Origin: Blasia pusilla
Taxonomy: Eukaryota; Marchantiophyta; Marchantiopsida; Blasiales
Length of the DNA: 64,000 nucleotides
Assembly: GCA_050084515.1 (NCBI GenBank)
Contig: CM114272.1
Location: 35,030,001 to 35,094,000, forward strand
Reading direction: 5' to 3'
Shown piece by piece: positions 12,576-21,197 of the stretch. Numbering within the stretch: the stretch's first letter is position 1; each line of letters opens with the position of its first letter. Below the pieces are notes generated by a model, which had not been told where the DNA came from, ran no database searches, and was given only the letters and a program-made list of their open reading frames with translations. The translations under genes were made by a program, and so were the position numbers.

Positions 12576-13419
12576 AAACATTATTTATGATATTTTGGAT
12601 ACACAGTCGAGGTTGAATGTACTATAATAATCCGGTGAAGACACTATACTAATGCGCATAGGAGATCATTTTTTTTACATCATGACATTAATGCCTACAT
12701 CCTTTAAGGGCCATTCAGGTTGAGCATTTTTCCGAACGACGAAATGCATTACTAACTTACATTCTTTAACATAGAAAGGTAATCAATACAGATGGACACG
12801 AAATAACAAAATGGACAACAACAAACGCAAGGGATTACATACATCAAATCAAGGGATTATATACATCAAGTCTAATGATGGGTCGTCGGCAATACGAACC
12901 CACGCAACATGTACAAGTGATTGGAAAGCTTAAGCCTAGAGATTTTTCATCCAATGCTATTGGTCCACGTCACTCAAGGGATTTGCTGGAGCATTAGAGT
13001 GCGACTGCACAAAATATATATGGTGTTCTGCACGTACCTCTTCAGGAACTATAAATTAAGGACTTTAAGTTGGGGCCATAAATAATAATATTCATCCATA
13101 TATAGCTCTACCAAAAAAATGCAAATTGATTTTTGAGATTGGAAACTCTTGCGCAAACATGACGACATTTGGAAGGAGGTGTTTCGAGCCTCGCAATTGA
13201 TCTCACAATGTGTGTTGTCTCCAATATATAGGTTCAAGGAGAGGGGGTGGAGGGGAGGGGGGGACGGAGTAGGTTAACCTTCATCCTCTCCCCCTTACAA
13301 CATTGTAGATCGACAATATGTCATCATTTGTATGTTCTTGATCTATTATGCCACCCTTCAAGCTCAACAAATCTAGACGGGATTGGAGAGTGACCCAACC
13401 CCTTACTACCCGATATAGG

Positions 13420-14245
13420 CAAGCCATTCAAGACTTGGGACAAACTTACTTGTTAGTATAGGGACTTGAAACAAAGCTAGCACACTTGATGGTCTGAACT
13501 GCCCAATGAATCTCGAACGATACCGTTCGAAGTTCATTGGGCAGTTGAGACTCAATATTTGAGTTATGGGTGAAGGTCCAAGATTGGAGACCTTAACATC
13601 TCCATTTGGACTTGGCTTGGTGTCACAATCCCAATGCCAACATCTCGATCCATCATGTGCCCTTGGTTCCCAAAATGAGGGTTCAGGTTCCAAACATCTT
13701 TGGAGATCCCTCCTCTTATAAATAGTTCTAAAGATACCTACCCCTCCCTATATGTAGGGAAGTCCTCTTGGACTACTCCTTGTGACCCTCAACCCAATCA
13801 TCATTCAAAGTGTTTGGGGATGGTTTCTAGATCTTTGCTCATGCATTTGGGTGGTTTTTTAATGAGTTGGAATTGACTTCACACAAGCTTTCTAATACCA
13901 CCTCTTTCATCTCAAATGCATTTGGGTCTAGCTAGTATGACCTTAGATATGGTATATATGTTCGATCAAGCTCCAAGCTAGGTTGTAGTTCCCTTGACGC
14001 CCAACTCTTGTGAGACTTGAACTCTTCTCAAGTTCCACATGATATTTGGTCCTGCTTTGGTGGGTCGTAATCCCATCATCAGAGACGCTCGTTAAGGCTC
14101 GCGTCTTGCTTCTACAACTCATGTCTCAATCATGAGACTCCAAGGTGCTTCCATCCTAGTGTGATCCCCTAGAGTTTTGATGTTCAAGATTTGCACACGT
14201 TTGATATATAAGGGTTTGAAAGTTATGAGGATTGCGACTATTCCC
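13420..14245. repeat. Dispersed repeat related to 54880-55225
   Basis: Short blocks recur in the same order at 13434-13475 and 54895-54935 (AGACTTGGGACA then ACTT and GGRACYTSAAAC), and at about 14170-14245 and 55160-55225 (GAGTTYTRATGTTC then GGTTATGAGG and GCGAC; the left copy reads AGTTATGAGGATTGCGAC). The stretches between have diverged. This suggests two copies of one old LTR-type or similar element; neither encodes anything recognisable. Confidence 0.4.
13493..13550. other. Long fold-back: 27-bp arms around a 4-nt loop
   Basis: The left arm at 13493-13519 and right arm at 13524-13550 are reverse complements except for three positions, around the loop ATAC. The core of each arm is AACTGCCCAATGAA / TTCATTGGGCAGTT. 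Such a structure could arise by template switching or be part of a small inverted-repeat element; no gene overlaps it. Confidence 0.85.
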
Positions 14246-14520
14246 CCATAACTTCCAACTGCGAAGAGTCTCAAATGAAGACTTCTTGTGAAAAGAAATC
14301 CTTATAATTAGCAGAGGATGAACTTACGAAATCCTTTGCTTGAGGACTCCTCTCATGCTGATGTAATTTTAAAGGGAGGGAGTTAAGTTCAAAAAGAAGA
14401 AGAGGACGAAGTTGATGAAAGAGTACATATCATACAACATAGAAAGGATAAAGAAGAGGCATACTTTTTTTTAAAACCAATTTCATGTACTTTTTTTGCA
14501 TAGCTATTCTCTAATCATTC

Positions 14521-14707
14521 ATACTAGTGGGCAGCCCGTGCCATGCACACGAGTGAAGGGACTAGTGACAAAATATGTTTTTTGTAGCCCGTATAATAGA
14601 AAGCATTTTCTTGCTATCCTGTTGCCATATGTCAAACAAGGAAGTGTTTGCAAATCTAAAAGGCACTCTCCAATAATAATATAGATGTATCTATATATAC
14701 ATATACT
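14521..14707. mobile_element. Possible short nonautonomous DNA element
   Basis: The segment opens with ACTAGTGGGCAGCCCGTGCC and GAAGGGACTAGT, carries the 42-bp dispersed repeat at 14644-14685, and ends in a (TA)-rich ACATATACTAG. A reverse-complement relative of its opening (TAGTCCCTTCAC, then TGCATGGC) lies at 35283-35310. The GCCCGTGC-ATGCAC style of end is common in plant miniature elements. The class is unresolved and terminal repeats are not convincing. Confidence 0.35.
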
Positions 14708-14832
14708 AGATTTTTTTTCCTCCACATGAAATTCTAGTTTTTTTTTCCTCTCATGTGGCCTCTCCATGCAGAATCCACTATAAATTCGTCACCACGTTGT
14801 CTTCCCACACTAATTTCTTCCCATATTCCTCT

Positions 14833-14930
14833 CGAGCCGATTTTGGCTCGCGGGTTTTTGGCTCTCTATGCCCCCTCTTTTTAGTGTCTTATGGGTTTTC
14901 CATCAAGCGTTTTTATTGAAGTTCATTTTT
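14833..14930 (+). mobile_element. LINE-like 3' end, truncated copy 1
   Basis: Shares with four other sites in the window the order: hairpin, G-rich spacer, CTCT-TGCCCCCTCTTTT, then TGGGTTTTCCATC and TTTTTAT-GAAGT-CAT. Here the hairpin is CGAGCC (14833-14838) pairing with GGCTCG (14845-14850). It sits just upstream of the duplicated HSBP 5' region. See the copy at 61497-61690, where the same tail follows an ORF2 fragment. Confidence 0.6.
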
Positions 14931-15124
14931 CGTTTTCTGTAAGGCGGCCATCGGTTACATCTCCCGAAATGTCCCAAAATGGTCACTAGACAAATGCGTA
15001 TGGCGTTTAGAGGTTAAGAAGCATATTTCTATTTCTGATGATTTAGTTTTCTCGTCGTTTATTTAATTAACCCTAAGTGACATTACCGGAACCGCCTGTT
15101 TGTAGCCCCACTCCACGTCAGCGG

Positions 15125-16068
15125 GGCGTCGTCCTTCGTCCTTGCCCGGGAAGAAAGCGAATGTATTCGCTGGATCTCTCAAGACGAAGAAACATTCGAG
15201 CGCGAAATTGCCTCAAGCCTGCGATTCCAAGAGACCGTCGCATGGTTCCGTTGCTCGTGGGTGATTCTCAGAGGGAGATTCCGCGTTTTGGCCATGTAAT
15301 TTTGCACACTTTGGTTCCCGGTGTGAGTTTTTTTTTTTTTTTTCCTCCTGCACGGAGGTCGTGTATATCAGGGACTGAATTCTGTGATTGCCGGCGGGAC
15401 GACGATATTGAGATGTCTATGCTTTGAATTCTTGTCAGCACTTGCTTATTTGACAGAGGACGCTGTTGGGAGTCGTTTACGGCGGGGCGGTGTTTTTGTG
15501 ATGGCGAAGGTGATCATCACGAAGTGCTCGTATTTGTGGAACTCGTCTGGGATCAGTTTGCTACGAGAAGGATGATTGTGTTGCTGCGCTGACCGAACGC
15601 CGGTAGTAAATTTGATCAGTTGTTCTGGCAGATGCAAAGGAGGCTGACCTAACTGGAGGCGGAGTAGTCGTTCGGGAATCGGAGAATCCGTCGGAGTCGT
15701 TGGCGGAGTTCCTCCGTGCGTGGTATGTCGAAATTGCATTATCTAATGAGTATACGGAGAATGGTTGGGGCTTCTTGCGCGAGCATAAATGTGCTCGAAT
15801 ATCTGCCTCTTTAGCGTTTGGAAGCAGAATGGGGTTCTCGTTTGGATATCGGCGAGCGAGGGTGCGGAGAGTTTCGTGGTGTGTGCCTTGCAGATCGCCC
15901 TACCTTAGTGTGTAGGGCAATCATTGACAGGGACATAGTCGTCATCAATCGCTACTGCGTGATGCAGGCTTCCCTGTGAATGTGTGGAGTCTCCTAGGTA
16001 TTTTTGTGAGGGTCTGGTAACATTGGGACCGGGTTGATATCAAGGAAGTAGTGGTCAACGTACATAAC
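15125..16068 (+). repeat. Diverged copy of the FTSH11 5' end, now upstream of HSBP
   Basis: This segment aligns collinearly with 20190-21197: GAGCGCGAAATTGC, the GGAGATTCCG block, TTGGCCATGTAATT, ACGACGATATTGAGATGT, GACAGAGGACGCTGTTGG, TGTTGCTGCGCTGA, GATCGCCCTACCT and ATCAAGGAA-T-CTGGTCAACGT, ending at GTCAACGT on both sides. The counterpart of the FTSH11 start codon is GTG here, and a stop (CCT-TAG) falls within ten codons, so this copy does not encode the FTSH11 leader. It probably now provides 5'UTR, first-intron or promoter DNA for HSBP. The direction of copying is inferred, not shown. Confidence 0.85.
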
Positions 16069-16768
16069 TACGAACTTGGTAGAAGTGCTGTTCGTACTTT
16101 AATCAAGTTGACATTTTGCGTGTGGCTTTTGCAGTCTTTTCATTTCTGAAAAAGGGAACTAATTGTGGAGGGGCTTGCAAGAAGTTGTTCCCACTGAAGT
16201 AGGAAGCACGAAATAATTGCTGGTGAAGGAAACAACAAAATGGCAAGTTCAAGTCTGTCCTGAAAGCATCCTTTATGCAATTCTGGATGGTTCTATGGGA
16301 AGTATTTTCTCACGGCTATTGCTTAGCTCCTTACTCCGGAGATCAATCCAGTATGAGTAAGCAGCATTACGAGAGGAATACAAAGTAATACATGACAGTA
16401 TGTTGTTGGATCTATTGGTGGGAGGATTACGTGGCTTCTGTGTTTTCCTGAAAAGAAATTGGAAAATCCCAAATTGGGCCCAAGTTATCATTGAAAGCGT
16501 TCTCCTTGCCTAGGATAACTGTTACCAGTTCTTTATTTCCAAGTCCAGGTTCATGATGCAAACGTTGCCTGTGCTAATAATCAAGCAAAAGTCAAATGGA
16601 TTTGAAAATATCTTACCCAGTGCCTCCAAGAAGTGTGGTGGCAGGAAGTAAGGTTAAAAAGTGACTCATGGAGTCTTAGGTTTCTGTGGATCCAGAACTT
16701 CTCCATTTGTTTTTCACATGCGCATGAATGCTAACTTGGATGTTTTATTTTGTGCACAATCTTACCAG

Positions 16769-17693
16769 GATCCTAAACTTTCCCCTCAAGGTCAGGTGCA
16801 CGAGGCTGCAGACAACACCCAGAGCACTGCTGATCTCACTGCTTTTGTAAGAGTTTTCTCGAGCCTGGCATGACGGATTCTGGTTTTCGTTTGTCTAGCT
16901 GTGGACAAGTGAATGTGGTGGTATGAATTGGAGACTTCTCCAAAAGACACAATGGATTTCAGTTTTGATAGCACCTTTACAGAGTTGGATTAGTGTGCCA
17001 TTTATAATGAAATGGTGATGATTATTTTGCAGGTGCAAAACCTTCTTCAACAAATGGTGAGTTTATTTCCTCACACTTTTCAGAAATTACACGTCATTAT
17101 TACTTGCAATGTGATGTGCAACTAAACTTGTTTTTTGTTTAATTACACTTCAATAATCAGTCAAGGGAGTTTATGCTGGGAACTACTTGAGAATCACCTT
17201 TTAAGCGGTCAATATTGTTGTGTGATGCAGCAATCCAGATTTCAGACAATGTCAGACTCCATCATAACAAAGAATATCCTTGCATGCTACACTTGAAGGA
17301 CGTTTTCATCATGATGTAGATGTCAAAAGTCTACTTGCTTTTCTGTCTGTGACTCTTATCTTCTATTTGTTTGCAACATTATCACTCATCAACTTTTGCT
17401 ATCCATGCTTTCATCAGAACCTTTTCCTGGATTTTTACCTGTATTCACAAAGCACTGTTCTCAGTGTCTTCCTAGTTTTGTCGTAGTTCATTTGCATGCT
17501 CTGTTGATTGATTCTTATGGTTCACTCGATGGCTCCCCTTGACCATCCATTACTCGACGAGATGGGCAATCGAATTGATGACTTGGAGAAGAGTATTGGA
17601 GATCTTATTAAGGAAGTAGGGGTGGAGCCGGGGACCCTGCAGCCAAATCAAGGGCCGTCTGATTCTTCCAAGAGTAGCATTACCAGTGCATGA
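16769..17693 (+). CDS. HSBP: Heat shock factor binding protein (HSBP), coding exons 2-5; first exon unresolved
   Basis: HSBP is a small trimeric coiled-coil protein that binds heat shock factor trimers and damps the heat response. Exons: 16769-16846, 17033-17056 (a 24-nt microexon), 17231-17273 and 17554-17693 (stop TGA 17691-17693). Together they encode 26+8+61 codons, starting DPKLSPQ. Diagnostic residues are STADLTAFVQNLLQQMQ, RFQTMSDSIITK and then IDEMGNRIDDLEKSIGDL, the hallmark HSBP heptad region, followed by a loose Ser/Pro-rich tail. Introns 2 and 3 are GT-AG; the last is AT-AC. No ATG exists in the first exon listed before the conserved part, and its 5' edge is a good acceptor (cttaccag), so a short upstream coding exon is needed. 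ATGGCGAAG followed by gtgatc at 15501-15510 fits phase (MAK + DPKL) but is unproven. Without it 94 residues are seen, close to the normal plant size. Confidence 0.92.
17274..17553 (+). other. U12-type AT-AC intron in HSBP
   Basis: Exon 4 ends ACAAAGA and the intron begins ATATCCTTGC, which contains the full U12 donor consensus ATATCCTT. The intron ends CCATTAC and exon 5 begins TCGACGAGATG. The join restores codons AAG-A|TC-GAC-GAG (K-I-D-E), exactly the conserved HSBP sequence. A branch-site match CCCCTTGAC lies with its A at 17542, 11 nt before the 3' end, inside the 10-16 nt window typical of the minor spliceosome. No GT-AG pair gives the conserved junction. Confidence 0.92.
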
Positions 17694-18541
17694 ACTGGAG
17701 GTACCATTAATTGTAGGTAGATCCTGAAAGTTCTTATTAGCAAGGGTAAACTTCCAACAAAGTGCTCATATAAGTTTGGTGCCTTTGAAGGTAAACATGA
17801 TGGATAGTCTTATCGTGCCTGTATGTGAATAGGCAATGAGGAAGATCAATTTGAGCACCTCGGGTGTTTTTGTTGCATATCCGTTGAGAGTTAGCTAAAT
17901 TTACACTCCCAAGCAACTTAGACAGTAGCACTTGGGTTTACAAATGGTAAGCCTGATCATTTACTTTGGAAGTCAGCATGTTATCCCAAGTGGTGTTAAC
18001 AAAATGACAGGCCTAAGCTATTAAAATCTTGGCTAGTACAATCAATGCTTGTAGATTTCTATGCACTCGCCGATGCAATGGAACAATTGTTTTTGTGGGT
18101 CCATTGTGCATGCCTTCAGTTAGTGTATTCGTGATCACCACTGTCTGATGATTTGTTGCTTATCAAGGTATGCTGACGAAGTGGAGCTAGAGGTTTTCTC
18201 TAAAGCATATTCCAATTTGTTTCAGACTGAGAGCCGGATACATTCTTGTCATGCACCCAAAGGAAGGTGAAGGGCAGTTGTGATCTTGTCTTCCCATTCT
18301 GGATCTGACATCCTGAGGTGTAAATCGATGACTTTTATTGAATCTTTCTGGCGAAAATGTTTTACTCGTACATGTCTGAACTTTTCGATGTGGTGGTTTA
18401 CAGTTTAGAGGGACTGTACTCTGAAGACTATATCACATGTGAAGTCACCAGTCCTTTGCATTTTCCTGGTAAAGAATAGCAAGACGTTTTCCCTGCATTA
18501 ATACATTCATCACTGTGCGGGCACTGTTTTTGTGCTTGAGA

Positions 18542-18713
18542 TGCCAGTGCGCACAACTCCTCATTATTAAAATTGCACTGGCAGATTTTGTTTTCCAAGG
18601 AGTGTCCTTGGAAAACAGTCTTGTCTCTTCGGAACGAGGGCTGAAACTGGTGATGCTGTAACCGGTGTCTAGACTTCTTTCGTCCAGCTCCCTAGGTTTA
18701 GCTGGACGAAAGA
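18542..18713. other. Three consecutive perfect hairpins
   Basis: Hairpin 1: TGCCAGTGC (18542-18550) with GCACTGGCA (18575-18583). Hairpin 2: TTTTCCAAGG (18591-18600) with CCTTGGAAAA (18606-18615), 5-nt loop. Hairpin 3: TCTTTCGTCCAGCT (18676-18689) with AGCTGGACGAAAGA (18700-18713), 10-nt loop. All stems are perfect. No gene overlaps them. Confidence 0.85.
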
Positions 18714-20018
18714 TGATTTTCCTTTTTCCCATTAGTAGGACCTTAGGAAGCTTACTGTTACATTTTTGGGCTTTTGTGGCAAGGTGCCTGCATGAAGCAT
18801 TTATAGAGCCTTGAGCATTTTATACACCTGCTTCCAAATGTGGCCGACATGTCCCAACTCTCAACAGTCGTTCCCAGGGTCACGAGGTGAGGTACATGGC
18901 AGCCCTAAACCAAACCATCATATCATAGGTAAAGTAACTAACAGTCTCTGCAGACACTGCAGTGGATTTCAATTCTTGATCTGCTTGTGATTTTTCTCTC
19001 AAAGTTTTTGTTGTGTCGTGAAACATTTTCGATCTTTTTTTCTTCTTGGAGTCTTTGAGATGCGGGACAGTAATTCAGCTATGCAAAATGCATGGGCAGC
19101 CCTGCCCGTGTGCTCCTTGGTGGCACCTTGCGACGTACCGTCAAACTAGGTTTGTCTCAGCTGTCTTAGCTGGAAATGACGAGCTGCGTCTCTTCATTCT
19201 AACAGATAATTTCCATGCACAGGAAGTCTGACCCCTCTCATGAACTCGCGTCTACAGACACCTCCTACAAGCCTAGAACTCCACTTCCGAAGAATCTGAG
19301 AAACTCTCCCCTTTGAGCATTCTACATAACTCCGGTGTTGTGGTACTGTCTATGTTTCCGTCATTGGGGACCTCGAACGACGAGGTGGGAACATCCATGA
19401 AAGAGTTGAGTGCGCGGTCTCGAGAAGACCAGGAACAGAGTTGGGGTGATCTCGGGGAAAGGGAAACTGGAAATTACAGCTCTTACTTCAGTCAAAGTGA
19501 TTGTCCTCTCATACTCAATGTCTGCGGTGGCTCTATGTTTCTATGCATAAGGTGCATTGTACCCACACTACCGATAACCTGCAAAGTTTGCTTCATGTGA
19601 ATGACGTCTTTACAGCCCGACGAAGAGCACGGACGAGATATGTTCAACGATGCCACGAAGCCAGAGCCCACTAGCCTCTCTAATCTCTGGAAACAGAGGA
19701 ACATGACGACAGTGCATAGGTCACCAGAAAATTGAAGGGGACTACTCTTGAAGTTAAGTCTGTAAGAGGCTAAAACTTATAACGTGAGCGGAAATACTGG
19801 TAATTCCTTTGCACGTACCATTTTCAGACTGCTGAGGAAGGTAACCGAACCATCGAGAAGAGATGGGAAGGCTCATCGAAAGAGAGGAAGAGCGTGACGA
19901 TTCTATGACTGACAGTTCTTGTCTTACAGAACTACAAGATCAACACACGTAAGACTTTCCTATTTTTTAACAGTTGTGAGAACAGAGATAAAGAGTGGAG
20001 ACACCTAGGGACAGAACA

Positions 20019-20029
20019 GGCTTCGAACC
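20019..20029 (-). other. tRNA-type B-box (relic or SINE promoter?)
   Basis: The minus strand reads GGTTCGAAGCC, a perfect match to the Pol III B-box consensus GGTTCGANNCC. The T-stem around it pairs poorly and no good A-box or cloverleaf can be drawn upstream, so this is not a working tRNA. It could be a tRNA- or SINE-derived scrap, or chance. Confidence 0.25.
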
Positions 20030-20189
20030 AACGAATGACGCTCTTATATCGAGGGGGAAGAGTAGCTGTAGAGCGAACGCGTACGCCCTTTTGACAAACG
20101 AAGCTCTCTACCTTATCCACCTCCCCACTCTCCATTGCAGTGCGCTCCTCTCCGTACGCGCTGTTGTACGCGCTGTGCCTTGCGTTTAT

Positions 20190-21197
20190 CGTCCGTCCCG
20201 TCCCTCTTCCTCTGTTCTCGCCCAGGAAGAAAGGGAAGGGCTTCCGTCGTTTGATCGGTCAAGACGCAACAACATCCGAGCGCGAAATTGCTACAACCTA
20301 CGATTGCCTGACACTGTCGCGTGGTTCCTTTGATAGAGCCTTAATCTCGGCGGGAGATTCCGTGTCTTGGCCATGTAATTCTGCACACTGTGGTGCCCAG
20401 TTTTTTGAACCCTGGGTTTTAAATTTTTTTTTTGATTTCTGACTTTTGTTCAGGGGTCCTGTTCATCATGGAGGGGTTTCTGTGATGGCCGGCGTGGACG
20501 ACGATATTGAGATGTTTATGCTTTGAATTATTGTCAGTAGTTAGGCTCGTTGGATGTGGACAGGATGATAATTAGGTTTGTTATCTGACAGAGGACGCTG
20601 TTGGGAGTCAAACACGGCCGGGCGGCGTTCTTGTGATGGCGAGGACGATGAGCACGAAGTGTTCATACTTCTGGAACTTGTCTGAGATCAGTTTGGCGCG
20701 AGAAAGATGATTATGTTGCTGCGCTGACAGAACGACGGTAGTTAATTTGATTAGTTGTTCTGGTAGACGTGAAGGAGACTGACCTAATTGGAGGCAGAGT
20801 AATCGTCCGGGGACCTGAGAATTGATCGGTGCCGTTGTCGGAGTTCGGCCGTGCGTTGTTGAAATTGCCGTATCTGATGAGAGCACGGTGAATGCGTGGC
20901 GCTTCCTGCGCGAGAGGAAAATTGCTTGAATATCTGTCCCTTCAGCATCTGGAAGCAGAATCAAGTTCTCGTTTGGATATTGGCGAGTGACTGAGCGGAT
21001 AAGCTTTGCGATGTGTGCCTTACAGATCGCCCTACCTCACTGTGTAGGGCAGTCGTTTGTAGGGCGACAGTCACTGTTAGTCGCCTCTGCATCATGCAGC
21101 CTTTCATGCGAACGTGTTAAGTCTCCTATATTTTCTTGTAAGGGTCTGGGAACATTGGGACGGGGTTGGTATCAAGGAAATTGCTGGTCAACGTCCC
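20190..21197 (+). repeat. FTSH11 5' region, partner of the duplicated segment at 15125-16068
   Basis: Includes the presumed FTSH11 promoter, 5'UTR and the first ~60 codons. It is collinear with 15125-16068 over roughly 1 kb with many substitutions and small indels. A TTCTGGAA motif at 20669-20676 (TTC-nn-GAA, the minimal two-unit heat shock element core) lies about 340 nt upstream of the start codon; the matching place in the other copy reads TTTGTGGAA. Confidence 0.8.

Larger units (their letters stand above)
17694..20134. other. Intergenic between HSBP and FTSH11
   Basis: No additional gene is recognised. The first few hundred bases are likely HSBP 3'UTR. The notable content is three back-to-back hairpins at 18542-18713 and a tRNA-like B-box on the minus strand at 20019-20029. 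Frames at 18445-18732 (minus) and 19313-19600 (plus) show no family pattern. Confidence 0.5.

Noticed and set aside
13493-13550. Calling the fold-back a microRNA gene
   Set aside because: The 4-nt loop and lack of small-RNA data do not meet plant miRNA criteria; reported only as a fold-back.
16661-16768. In-frame extension of the HSBP exon to the left
   Set aside because: A clear acceptor (cttaccag) ends at 16768, the extra residues (Cys/Phe-rich) do not resemble any HSBP, and HSBP proteins are short at the N terminus.
20987-21010. Earlier in-frame GTG as FTSH11 start
   Set aside because: Plant nuclear genes rarely use GTG; ATG at 21011 is eight codons later and opens a plausible transit peptide.
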